Shown: positions 34,521 through 43,489, numbered from the stretch's first letter. The stretch: DNA of 64,000 nt from Massilia sp. IC2-477 (GCF_020707265.1 NZ_JAJFEQ010000012.1:81415-145414), one strand, 5' to 3'. Notes: generated by a model from the sequence alone, not told the origin. Numbers and translations are program-made.

Positions 34521-36299
34521 TCAGAGGGTTTGCAGCTGTTCGACGGCGTTCGCGATCTCGTCCGGTTCGATCGAGCGCAGGATGCGGCGCGTACGCGTGG
34601 TGATTGCCGACAGGTCGCTGTTCAGGATTTCCTGTTTCACCGACAGCAGCTGGGCCGGATGCATCGAGAATTCGCGCAGGCCCATGCCGAGCAGCAGGCG
34701 GGTGAGCTTGGGATCGCCCGCCATCTCGCCGCACACGGCGACGTCCAGCCCGGCCTTCTGGCCGACCGCGATAGTCTGGGCGATCAGCATCAGGACCGCC
34801 GGGTGCAGCGGATTGTACAGGTGCGCCACTTCGTAGTCGACGCGGTCGATCGCCAGCAGGTACTGGATCAGGTCATTGGTGCCGATCGACAGGAACTGCA
34901 TGCGCTTGACGAACATCGGCAGCGCCAGCGCGGCGGCGGGAATCTCGATCATGGCGCCGACTTCCACGCCCGGATCGTACTTGATGCCCTCGTCGCGCAG
35001 CTGCGCCTTGGCCTGCTCGATCATCGACAGGGTCTGGTCGATCTCGAAGGCGTGCGCCAGCATCGGGATCAGGATCCGCACCTTGCCGAAGGCGGAGGCG
35101 CGCAGGATCGCGCGCAGCTGGGTCAGGAACAGCTGGGGTTCGGCCAGGCAGTAGCGGATCGCGCGCAGGCCCAGGGCCGGATTCAGGGCCGTGTGCTCGG
35201 TCGGGTCGAGCGGCTTGTCGGCGCCCACGTCCAGGGTGCGGATGGTGACCGGGCGGCCCTTCATCGCTACCACCGCCTTGCGGTACTGCTCGAACTGCTC
35301 GTCCTCGCCCGGGATGCGCAGGGCCGCAGTGCCGATCCCGCCGCGGCCCATGAACAGGAATTCGGAACGGAACAGGCCGACGCCGGCGGCGCCGGCATCG
35401 AGCGCGGCCGGGCAGTCGTCCGGCAGTTCGATGTTGGCCAGCAGCGTGACCGCGGTGCCGTCCTTCGTCACCGCCGGGGTCTTCTTGAGCTTGAGCAGGC
35501 GCTTGCGCGCCTTGCCCAGCGCGGCCTGGCGCGCGCGGTACTGTTCCAGCACCAGCTGGCTCGGGTTGCAGATCACCACGCCGGCGTCGCCGTCGATGAT
35601 CACCCAGTCGTCCTGCTCGACCAGGCGCGAGGCCTGGCTCATGCCGACCACCGCCGGGATGTCGAGCGAGCGCGCGACGATCGCGGTGTGCGAGTTCTGG
35701 CCGCCGACGTCGGTGACGAAGCCGACGAAGGAACGGGCGGCGCCGTCGCGGTCGCGGAAGGCCAGCATGTCGGCCGGCGAGATGTCGTGGGCCACCACGA
35801 TCATCTGCGGCACGGCGCTGTCTTCGCCCACCAGCGGCGGCGGGATCTCGAGCGCGGTGCCCATCAGGACCTTCAGCACGCGCTCGGCCACCTGCTGGAT
35901 GTCGTGCTTGCGCTCGCGCAGGTACTCGTCCTCGATCTCGTCGAACTGGGAAGACAGCTCGTCGATCTGGGTCACCAGGGCCCATTCGGCGTTGTAGTGG
36001 CGCGAGCGGATGATGTCGAGCGGCGCTTCCGAGATCATCGGGTCGGACAGGATCAGCGCATGCACGTCGATGAAGGCGCCCAGCTCGGTCGGGGCGTCCT
36101 TGGGCAGCTCGGTCCACAGGGCCTGCAGGCCGCGGTGCACCTCAAGGATGGCGTGCTGCAGGCGCTTGACCTCGGCCTCGACCTGCTCTTCCGGCACCAG
36201 GTAATGCTTGACGTCGAGCGCGGCCGGCGTGAGCAGGTGCGCGCGGCCGATCGAGATGCCGCGCGAAACCGGAATGCCGTGGAGCGTGAACGATGCCAT
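34521..36299 (-). CDS. ptsI: PTS enzyme I
   Basis: 592 residues. Phosphorylates HPr with PEP. The phosphohistidine domain carries GGQNSHTAIVARS, with H204 as active residue, and the C-terminal PEP-binding barrel has GTNDLIQYLLAIDR and VCGEMAGDP with the catalytic Cys. ATG 36299 follows ptsH by 29 bases. No EIIB or EIIC gene lies nearby, so the phosphorelay is probably regulatory and not for sugar uptake. Confidence 0.96.
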   Translation of the reverse strand: MASFTLHGIPVSRGISIGRAHLLTPAALDVKHYLVPEEQVEAEVKRLQHAILEVHRGLQALWTELPKDAPTELGAFIDVHALILSDPMISEAPLDIIRSRHYNAEWALVTQIDELSSQFDEIEDEYLRERKHDIQQVAERVLKVLMGTALEIPPPLVGEDSAVPQMIVVAHDISPADMLAFRDRDGAARSFVGFVTDVGGQNSHTAIVARSLDIPAVVGMSQASRLVEQDDWVIIDGDAGVVICNPSQLVLEQYRARQAALGKARKRLLKLKKTPAVTKDGTAVTLLANIELPDDCPAALDAGAAGVGLFRSEFLFMGRGGIGTAALRIPGEDEQFEQYRKAVVAMKGRPVTIRTLDVGADKPLDPTEHTALNPALGLRAIRYCLAEPQLFLTQLRAILRASAFGKVRILIPMLAHAFEIDQTLSMIEQAKAQLRDEGIKYDPGVEVGAMIEIPAAALALPMFVKRMQFLSIGTNDLIQYLLAIDRVDYEVAHLYNPLHPAVLMLIAQTIAVGQKAGLDVAVCGEMAGDPKLTRLLLGMGLREFSMHPAQLLSVKQEILNSDLSAITTRTRRILRSIEPDEIANAVEQLQTL

Positions 36300-36328
36300 C
36301 GAATGTCCCGTGGGGCGGGGCTGCGGCA

Positions 36329-36598
36329 TTACTCGCCTTCGCCGAACTTGTCGTTGATCAGGCCCGTCAGGGCGGCGATGCACGCCTCTTCGTCCTCGCC
36401 ATCCGCTTCGAGCAGCACTTTCGCGCCCTTGCCGGCGGCGAGCATCATGACGCCCATGATCGACTTGGCATTGATACGGCGTCCATTACGGGTGAGCCAG
36501 ACGTCGCTCTTGAACTTGGCGGCCAGCTGGGTGAACTTGGCGGAGGCGCGGGCGTGCAGGCCCAGCTTGTTGATGATTTCGAGTTCCTGTTGAATCAT
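36329..36598 (-). CDS. ptsH: Phosphocarrier protein HPr
   Basis: 89 residues. H15 in KLGLHARAS is the phosphorylation site. S46 in AKSIMGVMML is the position that HPr kinase modifies in other bacteria. It lies between the EIIA gene and ptsI in the same orientation. Confidence 0.97.
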   Translation of the reverse strand: MIQQELEIINKLGLHARASAKFTQLAAKFKSDVWLTRNGRRINAKSIMGVMMLAAGKGAKVLLEADGEDEEACIAALTGLINDKFGEGE

Positions 36599-36643
36599 GT
36601 TCTCTTTATATGCCCGTGGCCAGGTTTGTCGTTATAGGTTCGT

Positions 36644-37051
36644 TTAGCTCGATCCGACGCGGATTCGGTTATCGACCCGCACCGCGCCGTTCTGGGCGCC
36701 GGCCAGGGCCATCTCCACCACGACGTCGAGGGTGTCGCGGCGGTAGGTGATCGCACGCAGCAGCATCGGCAGGCTGATGCCGGCGATGACTTCCACGTGG
36801 CCGGCGTCGGCCAGCGAATTGCAGCAGTTGGACGGCGTCCCGCCCTTGATATCGGTGATGACCAGCACCCCGTCGCCCTCGTCCAGGCGCGCGATCGCCT
36901 CCTTGGCGAGGCAGTTCACCTCGCTCAGGTCCTGGTCGGCGGTCACGTCGATCGCCTCGAAACGCTCGGTGGGGCCACGGAATACGTGGGCCACCGCCGC
37001 GATGAATGCCTGGCCCAGCGGAGCGTGGGTCATCAGCAGGATGCCTACCAT
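36644..37051 (-). CDS. PTS EIIA component, mannose family
   Basis: 135 residues, single EIIA-Man domain. The active H9 is in LLMTHAPLG, and ITDIKGGTPSN is the second conserved block. Without EIIB/C partners here it probably serves as an end-point of a regulatory phosphorelay with HPr and EI. It begins 1 base after gshB ends, so it is coupled to glutathione synthesis genes, an order also seen in other Burkholderiales. Confidence 0.92.
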   Translation of the reverse strand: MVGILLMTHAPLGQAFIAAVAHVFRGPTERFEAIDVTADQDLSEVNCLAKEAIARLDEGDGVLVITDIKGGTPSNCCNSLADAGHVEVIAGISLPMLLRAITYRRDTLDVVVEMALAGAQNGAVRVDNRIRVGSS

Positions 37052-37052
37052 G

Positions 37053-38003
37053 TCAGTGCTTTTCAGTTGCTTTCAGTTCGACCGCGTCGATGAACATCGC
37101 GGCCACGTCGAATCCGGTCTGGTCGGTGATCTCCTGGAAGCAGGTCGGGCTGGTGACATTTACTTCGGTCAGGAAATCGCCGATCACATCCAATCCTACC
37201 AGCAACAGGCCACGGGCCGCCAGTTCCGGGCCGATGGCCTCGGCGATCTCGCGCTCGCGCGCCGTGATCGGCTGGGCCACGCCCAGGCCGCCGGCCGCCA
37301 GGTTGCCGCGCACTTCGTTCCCCTGCGGGATGCGCGCCAGCGTGAAAGGCACCGGCTTGCCGTCGATGACCAGCACGCGCTTGTCGCCCTGCTTGATCGC
37401 CGGGATGTACTTCTGGGCCATGATGGTGTGCCTGCCGTTGGCGGTAAGCGACTCGATCACGGAGCCCAGGTTCATGCCGTCGTCCTTGACGCGGAAGATG
37501 CCGGCGCCGCCCATGCCGTCCAGCGGCTTGAAGATCACGTCGCCGTGCTTCTCGTGGAAGGCGCGCAGGCGCGCCGCGCTTGAGGTGACCAGGGTCGGCG
37601 AGGTGTACTGGCTGAATTGGCCGATGGTCAGCTTCTCGTTGTGGTCGCGGATCGCGCCCGGGCGGTTGAACACGCGCGCGCCCTGGCGCTCGGCCAGTTC
37701 CAGCAGATAGGTGCCGTACACGTATTCCATGTCGAAGGGCGGGTCCTTGCGCTCGATGACGGCGTCGAAGAAGGACAGGCGCACGCTTTCCGGCCGGTCG
37801 GCGCGGTACCATGCATCGGTTTCGCCGGTCAGGTGGATGCGGGTGACGACGGCGCTCACCACGCCCTCTTCCAGCACCATGTCACGCTGCTCGAAGGCGT
37901 AGACGGCATGGCCGCGCTTCGCGGCTTCGCGCATCATCGCGAAAGTCGAATCCTTGTAAATCTTGAAGGTGGAGAGCGGGTCGGCGAGGAAAGCGATCTT
38001 CAT
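37053..38003 (-). CDS. gshB: Glutathione synthetase
   Basis: 316 residues, ATP-grasp ligase that adds glycine to gamma-glutamylcysteine. The N-terminus KIAFLADPLSTFKIYKDST is typical. The ATP-grasp core includes DVIFKPLDGMGGAGIFR and the metal-binding end EVNVTSPTCFQEI. Start ATG 38003. Confidence 0.96.
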   Translation of the reverse strand: MKIAFLADPLSTFKIYKDSTFAMMREAAKRGHAVYAFEQRDMVLEEGVVSAVVTRIHLTGETDAWYRADRPESVRLSFFDAVIERKDPPFDMEYVYGTYLLELAERQGARVFNRPGAIRDHNEKLTIGQFSQYTSPTLVTSSAARLRAFHEKHGDVIFKPLDGMGGAGIFRVKDDGMNLGSVIESLTANGRHTIMAQKYIPAIKQGDKRVLVIDGKPVPFTLARIPQGNEVRGNLAAGGLGVAQPITAREREIAEAIGPELAARGLLLVGLDVIGDFLTEVNVTSPTCFQEITDQTGFDVAAMFIDAVELKATEKH

Positions 38004-38183
38004 GGGGGATCCATTGCGGGGAATGCCTTGATTTTAGCCGGAAACGCAAATGTTCGCGGACGGGCCCTGCTTTCGGCACCAGCGTGGTGCAAGACGCGAA
38101 TTCCGGATTGCATTTGTGCATCCGCAGTCCGGGCGCATGAGCCGCGTCAAGGCTTGCGCTGGCCCGCCTGCCACCATGGCTCA

Positions 38184-38897
38184 ATGGACGCGCACACAGA
38201 CAAACAGGCGGAACAGGACCGTATCCGGGAGGTGTACCAGCGCTGGCACGGCGGGGCGGCCCTCGACCGCTACGCCTGGCACCGGCCGGAAATCCTGCAG
38301 CAGGTGGCGGCGCGTTCGCGTGCGTTCGCCGCCCTCCTCTCCGAAACCCTGGGCGGCGACCTGTCGGCGCTGAAGGTGCTCGACGTCGGCTGCGGCACCG
38401 GCGGCTTCCTGCGCCAGCTGATCGACTGGGGCGCCGATCCGGACCGCCTGACCGGCACCGAGCTGCAGCAGGACCGGCTCGACTACGCGCGCCATTACAC
38501 CGCCGCTGAAGTCAGCTGGCGCCTCGGCACCCTCGACACGATGGGATTGCGCAACCAGGATCTGGTGAGCGCGCAGACGGTGTTTTCCTCGATCCTGGAT
38601 GACGCGCTGCGGCGCGAGCTGGCCGCCCAGATGTGGCGCGCGCTGCGCCCGGGCGGCTGGGTACTGGTGTTCGATTTCCGCTACGACAACCCGCGCAACC
38701 GCAACGTGCGCAAGGTGACGCGCGCCGAGCTGGTGTCCTTGTGGCCGGGCGAACGCAGCCGCTACCGCACCCTGATGCTGGCGCCGCCCATCCATCGCCT
38801 GCTGGCACGGGCGCCCTGGATGGCCTCCGACCTGCTGGCGGCCATGGCGCCGCCGCTGCGCTCGCACTTCATGTACATGGTGCAAAAAGGGGTTTGA
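38184..38897 (+). CDS. Class I SAM-dependent methyltransferase
   Basis: 237 residues. The SAM motif is VLDVGCGTGGFLRQL and the later motif LRPGGWVLVFDFRYDNPRNRN. The C-terminus is hydrophobic and basic. The frame runs far upstream through gshB antisense; ATG 38184 is chosen because recognisable sequence begins there, though the ribosome binding site is weak. It is the only plus-strand gene in a minus-strand block and separates gshA from gshB. The DFRYDNP type is seen in small-molecule and cell-surface methyltransferases. Substrate unknown. Confidence 0.8.
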   Translation: MDAHTDKQAEQDRIREVYQRWHGGAALDRYAWHRPEILQQVAARSRAFAALLSETLGGDLSALKVLDVGCGTGGFLRQLIDWGADPDRLTGTELQQDRLDYARHYTAAEVSWRLGTLDTMGLRNQDLVSAQTVFSSILDDALRRELAAQMWRALRPGGWVLVFDFRYDNPRNRNVRKVTRAELVSLWPGERSRYRTLMLAPPIHRLLARAPWMASDLLAAMAPPLRSHFMYMVQKGV

Positions 38898-38910
38898 CCA
38901 GCCCCTCAGC

Positions 38911-40212
38911 TTAATAGACTTCCGGGTTCGGATCGGTACGCTCGAGCTCCAGCGACGCGGCCAGCAGGCCCAGGCGCGCCACCACGCCGTACACGTAGAA
39001 GCGGTTCGGCGCCGCCGTGCCCGGCTTGGCCTTGAGGTCCGGCACCGCGTGCTGCTGGGCGAAGGCCAGCGGCACGTACTGCGAGCCCGGCGCGTTCAGG
39101 TTCTGGTCGATGCCGCGCTCGGCGTGCACGCGATAGAACCCACCCACCACGTAACGGTCAATCATGTAGACCACCGGCTCGGCCACCGCGTCGTTGATCG
39201 ATTCGAAGGTCGGCACGCCTTCCTGCACGATCATGTCGGTGACGGCCACGCCATCCTTGATGACCGTCATCTTGTTGCGCTGGGCGCGGCTCAGGTCCTT
39301 CACCTCGCTGGCGTCCTTCACGGTCATGACGCCCATGCCATAGGTGCCGGCGTCCGGCTTGACGATCACGAAGGGCTTCTGCTCCTTCATGCCGTATTCC
39401 TTGTACTTCTTCTTGATCTTCGAGAGCAGCGCCGACACCGCATCGGCCAGCTGCTCGGTGCCCACGTCTTCCTGCAGGTCGATTTCGCCGACCTTGCTGT
39501 GCAGCGGGTTGACCAGCCAGGGATCGATCTCGATCAGCTTGCCGAACTTCTTGGCCACCTCATCGAAGGCCTTGAAGTGGTTGCTCTTGCGGCGCAGCGC
39601 CCAGCCGGCGTGCAGCGGCGGCAGCAGCGACTGCTCGTGGATGTTTTCCAGGATCGACGGGATGCCGGCCGAGAGATCGTTGTTGAGCAGGATGGTGCAG
39701 GGGTCGAAGTCGGCCAGGCCGACGCGGCGGCCGTTCGGCGAGCGCACCAGCGGCTCGACCACCAGCATGTTGCCATCAGGCAGCGCCAGCGGCGTCGGCT
39801 GGGTGACGTCGGGCGACAGCGAGCCCAGGCGCACGTGCAGGCCGGTCTGGCGGAAAATCTGCATCAGGCGCGCCACGTTCTGCAGGTACATCGGGTTGCG
39901 CGTGTGGACTTCCGGGATCATCAGGAGATTACGCGCGTCCGGGCAGTACTTGTCGATCGCGGCCATGGCGGCCTGCACCGCCAGCGGCAGCATCTCGGTG
40001 GACAGGTTGTTGAAGCCGCCCGGGAACAGGTTGGTATCCACCGGCGCCAGCTTGTAGCCGGCATTGCGCAGGTCGACCGAGCAGTAGAACGGCGGCGTAT
40101 GCTCCTGCCACTCGAGGCGGAACCAGCGCTCGATGGCGGGCGTGGCTTCGAGAATCTTCTTCTCCAGGTCCAGGAGGGGACCGGTCAGGGCGGTGGCGAG
40201 GTGCGGAACCAT
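38911..40212 (-). CDS. gshA: Glutamate-cysteine ligase, Acidithiobacillus-type
   Basis: 433 residues. Makes gamma-glutamylcysteine, the first step of glutathione synthesis. The sequence, with VDLRNAGYKLAPVDTNLFPGGFNNL and the Mg/ATP-binding part IVKPDAGTYGMGVMTV, is of the non-E. coli type described from Acidithiobacillus and common in betaproteobacteria. In relatives gshA and gshB are adjacent; here the methyltransferase gene lies between them on the other strand. Confidence 0.92.
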   Translation of the reverse strand: MVPHLATALTGPLLDLEKKILEATPAIERWFRLEWQEHTPPFYCSVDLRNAGYKLAPVDTNLFPGGFNNLSTEMLPLAVQAAMAAIDKYCPDARNLLMIPEVHTRNPMYLQNVARLMQIFRQTGLHVRLGSLSPDVTQPTPLALPDGNMLVVEPLVRSPNGRRVGLADFDPCTILLNNDLSAGIPSILENIHEQSLLPPLHAGWALRRKSNHFKAFDEVAKKFGKLIEIDPWLVNPLHSKVGEIDLQEDVGTEQLADAVSALLSKIKKKYKEYGMKEQKPFVIVKPDAGTYGMGVMTVKDASEVKDLSRAQRNKMTVIKDGVAVTDMIVQEGVPTFESINDAVAEPVVYMIDRYVVGGFYRVHAERGIDQNLNAPGSQYVPLAFAQQHAVPDLKAKPGTAAPNRFYVYGVVARLGLLAASLELERTDPNPEVY

Positions 40213-40306
40213 GGTGTGACGTCCTAGTGATGGCTTATTCGAATTATATCGGTAGCCTCATATAGGGACGAATATGCTTATTTAAAGTCTGAATTGCCAT
40301 AAACGC

Positions 40307-40332
40307 AAAAAGGCGCCCCGAGGGGCGCCTTT
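40307..40332 (-). terminator. Terminator after amt
   Basis: AAAGGCGCCCC (40309-40319) pairs with GGGGCGCCTTT (40322-40332). Read on the minus strand, the stem is followed by a T run (the A run at 40307-40311). It should end the porin-glnK-amt transcript before gshA. Confidence 0.85.
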
Positions 40333-40348
40333 GCAGAAGCAGTGAGGC

Positions 40349-41746
40349 TCAGGCGTGGTAAGCCGATTCGCCGTGGCTGGTGATATCCAGGCCCTCGCGC
40401 TCCTGGTCCGCCGGCACGCGCAGGCCGACCACCACATCCACCAGCTTGAAGGCGACGAAGGCGACCACCGCCGACCACACGATGGTGATGCCGACCGCCT
40501 GGGCCTGCACCCAGACCTGGTTGGCGATCGAGTAGTCCGGCGAGCCCTTGTTGGCGATGTAGTCCCAGATGCCCTGCCCGCCCAGCTGCGGCGCGGCGAA
40601 CACGCCGGTGAGCAGCGCGCCCAGGATGCCGCCCACGCCGTGCACGCCGAACACGTCGAGCGAGTCGTCGGCGCCCAGCAGGCGCTTCAGGCCGGTCACG
40701 CCCCACAGGCAGATGACGCCGGCCAGCAGGCCCATGACCAGGGCGCCCATCGGACCGACGAAGCCGCAGCCCGGGGTGATCGCCACCAGGCCCGACACCG
40801 CGCCCGAGACCGCGCCCAGCAGCGACGGCTTGCGCTTGAAGATCCACTCGCCGAACATCCACGACACGGCCGCCGCGGCGGTCGCCAGCAGGGTGTTGAT
40901 GAAGGCCAGCGCCGCGATGTCGCCCGCTTCCAGCGCCGAACCGGCATTGAAGCCGAACCAGCCCACCCACAGCAGCGAGGCGCCGATCATGGTCATGGTG
41001 AGCGAGTGCGGGGCCATCGATTCGCGGCCCAGGCCGATGCGCTTGCCGATGACATAGGCGCCGACCAGGCCGGCCACTGCGGCGTTGATGTGCACCACGG
41101 TGCCGCCCGCGAAGTCGAGCGCGCCCTTCTGCCACAGGAAGCCGGCATTGCCGGTGACGGTGGCCAGGGTCGAGGCGTCGGTGATCGCATCCGGGCCGGC
41201 CCAGAACCAGACCATGTGGGCCACCGGCAGGTAGCCGAACGTGAACCACAGCACCATGAACAGCAGCACCGCCGCGAAGCGCACGCGCTCGGCAAAGGCG
41301 CCGACGATCAGGCCGCAGGTGATGGCGGCAAAGGTGCCCTGGAAGGCCACGAAGATGAACTCGGGGATCATGGTCTCCTTGCTGAAGGTGGCGGCCTGGC
41401 TGAACGTGCCGGCCGCGGCATCGTAGATGCCGTTCAGGAAGACGCGGTCGAAGCCGCCGATGAAGGCGTTACCCTGGGTGAAGGCCAGCGAGTAGCCGTA
41501 CAGGCACCACAGGACGATGATCAGGGAAAAGACCATAAAGACCTGCATCAGCACCGACAGCATGTTCTTGGCGCGCACCAGGCCGCCGTAGAACAGGGCC
41601 AGGCCGGGGATCGACATCATGATGACCAGCAAGGTGGCGACGAACATCCAGGCGGTGTCGCCCTTGTTGATCGTGGGCGCGGCCAGGGCCGGCAGCGCCA
41701 GGCCGGCGGCCATTGCACCGGCGAGGAGTTTGGTGGTGAGTTTCAT
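40349..41746 (-). CDS. amt: Ammonium transporter
   Basis: 465 residues. Signal peptide about 1-22 (ALPALA), then eleven membrane segments. Typical Amt blocks: SIPGLALFYGGLVR, PLGALVMG-like region, DVFGVHGVGGILGALLTG. AAGGGAAA precedes ATG 41746. It follows glnK by 10 bases, the standard pair in which GlnK blocks the channel when nitrogen is plentiful. Confidence 0.97.
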   Translation of the reverse strand: MKLTTKLLAGAMAAGLALPALAAPTINKGDTAWMFVATLLVIMMSIPGLALFYGGLVRAKNMLSVLMQVFMVFSLIIVLWCLYGYSLAFTQGNAFIGGFDRVFLNGIYDAAAGTFSQAATFSKETMIPEFIFVAFQGTFAAITCGLIVGAFAERVRFAAVLLFMVLWFTFGYLPVAHMVWFWAGPDAITDASTLATVTGNAGFLWQKGALDFAGGTVVHINAAVAGLVGAYVIGKRIGLGRESMAPHSLTMTMIGASLLWVGWFGFNAGSALEAGDIAALAFINTLLATAAAAVSWMFGEWIFKRKPSLLGAVSGAVSGLVAITPGCGFVGPMGALVMGLLAGVICLWGVTGLKRLLGADDSLDVFGVHGVGGILGALLTGVFAAPQLGGQGIWDYIANKGSPDYSIANQVWVQAQAVGITIVWSAVVAFVAFKLVDVVVGLRVPADQEREGLDITSHGESAYHA

Positions 41747-41756
41747 CGGGTTTCCC

Positions 41757-42095
41757 TTACAGTGCTTCGTTGCCGGTCTCGCCGGTACGGATACGGATGA
41801 CCTGGTTGAGGTCGGCCACGAAAATCTTGCCGTCACCGATCTTGCCGGTGCGGGCGGCGCCCGAGATGGCGTCGATGACCTGGTCGACCACGGCGTCGTC
41901 GACGGCGGCCTCGATCTTGATCTTCGGCAGGAAATCGACCACGTATTCCGCGCCGCGGTACAGCTCGGTGTGGCCCTTCTGGCGACCGAAGCCCTTCACT
42001 TCGGTCACGGTCATGCCCTGGACATTGATCTCCGACAGCGCTTCACGCACTTCGTCCAGCTTGAAGGGTTTGATGATGGCGGTAATCATTTTCAT
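41757..42095 (-). CDS. glnK: Nitrogen regulatory PII protein GlnK
   Basis: 112 residues, exact PII length. The T-loop carries Y51 (HTELYRGAEYVV), the uridylylation site, and the B- and C-loops (TGKIGDGKIFV, IRTGETGNEAL) are intact. It senses ATP/ADP and 2-oxoglutarate and binds Amt. Placed between the porin and amt genes. Confidence 0.97.
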   Translation of the reverse strand: MKMITAIIKPFKLDEVREALSEINVQGMTVTEVKGFGRQKGHTELYRGAEYVVDFLPKIKIEAAVDDAVVDQVIDAISGAARTGKIGDGKIFVADLNQVIRIRTGETGNEAL

Positions 42096-42109
42096 GGTCT
42101 TGCCTCGTT

Positions 42110-42838
42110 TCAGAAAGTTTTGGACAGGGTCAGGATGGCGCCCGACTTGCCGAGGTTCTTGCCCTGCGGACTGAGGTAAGCGTCGGTATTGGCCTTGATC
42201 CAGGCCAGCGACAGGGTCGCCACGCCAAGGTCCTTGGTCACGCCGACCTTGTAGTCGGAATAGGAGTACTGGCTGTTGTGGGCGACCTTCTGGTGGCCGG
42301 CATGCAGGTTCAGGATGAAGCCGCTGCCGACATCGACGTCGGCGCCCACGTCGAGGTAGCCGCTGCCCTTGCTGTCGGCGGTGCCGAACAGGTTGGTGGT
42401 CGAGTGCGAGTACTTGACATAGGCCGGGCCAAAACCGAGCCGCGCATACAGTTCGAAGGTATTGGCACGCGGGTTCAGGCCATTGTCCGGATACCAGTAA
42501 TACAGGCCGCCGACGTCATAGGTGACGGATTCGCCCAGGTTGCCGCGCTTGCCGCCGTAGATGTCCCATTCGATGTTGCCGTCGCCGCCGAGGTCCTTCG
42601 TCCATTTGATGGTGGACAGCCAGGTGCCCACGTACAGGCCGGTCGGGCCGTGCACGTAGTCGGCGCCGCCCTGCAGCGCCGGGTCAAACCGGGTTTGCGA
42701 CAGGCCGCGGTAACGGTAGTCGCTGGTGATGGCGGCGTTGTAGCTGACTTGATGCTCAGGAGCAGCTTCCTGCGCAAATGCTGGCACGTTCGACAAAGCG
42801 AAGACGACCCAGATTGCTGCACTTGTGTTGCACTTCAT
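42110..42838 (-). CDS. TorF-family putative porin
   Basis: 242 residues. Signal peptide about 1-22 (PAFAQE). The rest alternates in the beta-barrel fashion and ends in a C-terminal Phe (LTLSKTF), the outer-membrane insertion signal. The DYRYRGLSQT motif is typical of this family, which stands before glnK-amt in many betaproteobacteria. AAGGGGA precedes ATG 42838. Probably an outer-membrane pore that serves ammonium or small nitrogen compounds, by context only. First gene of the sigma-54 transcript. Confidence 0.88.
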   Translation of the reverse strand: MKCNTSAAIWVVFALSNVPAFAQEAAPEHQVSYNAAITSDYRYRGLSQTRFDPALQGGADYVHGPTGLYVGTWLSTIKWTKDLGGDGNIEWDIYGGKRGNLGESVTYDVGGLYYWYPDNGLNPRANTFELYARLGFGPAYVKYSHSTTNLFGTADSKGSGYLDVGADVDVGSGFILNLHAGHQKVAHNSQYSYSDYKVGVTKDLGVATLSLAWIKANTDAYLSPQGKNLGKSGAILTLSKTF

Positions 42839-42935
42839 GACATTCCCCTTATATTCAACAGTTGGCGCACGGCTGAACCGTGTCTTGGGCTGTTGCGGTT
42901 TACAATCCTGTTTGCTACACGCCTGACAACTCTTT

Positions 42936-42951
42936 AGCAGGATGCGTGCCA
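42936..42951 (-). promoter_or_regulatory. Sigma-54 promoter of the porin-glnK-amt operon
   Basis: On the minus strand the sequence reads TGGCACGCATCCTGCT. The invariant GG and GC are 10 bases apart, and 11 of the 12 bases scored in the TGGCACG-N4-TTGCW consensus match. The start site should lie near 42925, giving a leader of about 86 bases to the porin ATG. Confidence 0.85.
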
Positions 42952-43054
42952 GCCTAAAAAGCGCGATCGGGGTGCTTGTTTTCTCAGCCATCTGCCCCAT
43001 TTGTGATTCGAACAACCAGGAAAACCCGCGCGCCCTGCGTTTGCGACGGCGCCG

Positions 43055-43091
43055 CGCACCAAAGCGGATGGCAGCGCACCGTGGTGGTGCA
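43055..43091 (-). promoter_or_regulatory. Probable NtrC enhancer sites
   Basis: A strong site CGCACC-GTGGT-GGTGCA lies at 43075-43091, a near-exact match to the NtrC consensus GCACY-N5-GGTGC. A weaker copy GCACC-AAAGC-GGATG lies at 43056-43070, 20 bases to the left. They stand about 130-160 bases upstream of the sigma-54 start, the usual enhancer distance. The strong site ends 14 bases before the ubiK ribosome binding site and so also lies in the ubiK leader. Confidence 0.7.
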
Positions 43092-43116
43092 GCGCTCCGA
43101 CAGATAGGAAATGGAC

Positions 43117-43473
43117 ATGAACAACTTCTTCAACGACATCCAGGGCAAGATCAACCAGGCGCTGGAGAGCACCCCGGCCAAGGATATCGAGCGCAACGTC
43201 AAGGCCATGATGACCCAGGGCTTCTCGAAGCTCGACCTCGTCACCCGCGAAGAATTCGACATCCAGGCCCAGGTGCTGGCCAAGACCCGCGCCAAGCTCG
43301 AGGCGCTGGAACTGCGCGTGGTGGAACTGGAATCGCGCCTGGCGGCCCAGGGCACGTCCAGCCCATCCGCCGCATCCGGCCTGGCCGCCGCCAGCGCCGC
43401 GGCGGCGTCCAACGAGCCGCTTCCGGGCGCCACCGACCCGTCCGCGCCGCACGTCATCCTCGACAAGCCATGA
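43117..43473 (+). CDS. ubiK: Ubiquinone biosynthesis accessory factor UbiK
   Basis: 118 residues. Start NNFFNDIQGKINQAL, with a C-terminal coiled coil (about 50-82) built on EFDIQAQVLAKTRAKLEALE, the family pattern (formerly BMFP/YqiC). An Ala/Ser/Pro tail follows. It aids the UbiJ/Ubi enzyme complex in aerobic ubiquinone synthesis. ATG 43117 has AGGA at about 7 bases; an ATG at 43111 would be too close. Divergent from the porin operon. Confidence 0.88.
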   Translation: MNNFFNDIQGKINQALESTPAKDIERNVKAMMTQGFSKLDLVTREEFDIQAQVLAKTRAKLEALELRVVELESRLAAQGTSSPSAASGLAAASAAAASNEPLPGATDPSAPHVILDKP

Positions 43474-43489
43474 ACTTCAGGTGGCATTC

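Noticed and set aside
43474..43489. Cobalamin riboswitch before nrdJ
   Set aside because: The gap to ubiK is 16 bases and ubiK is intact.
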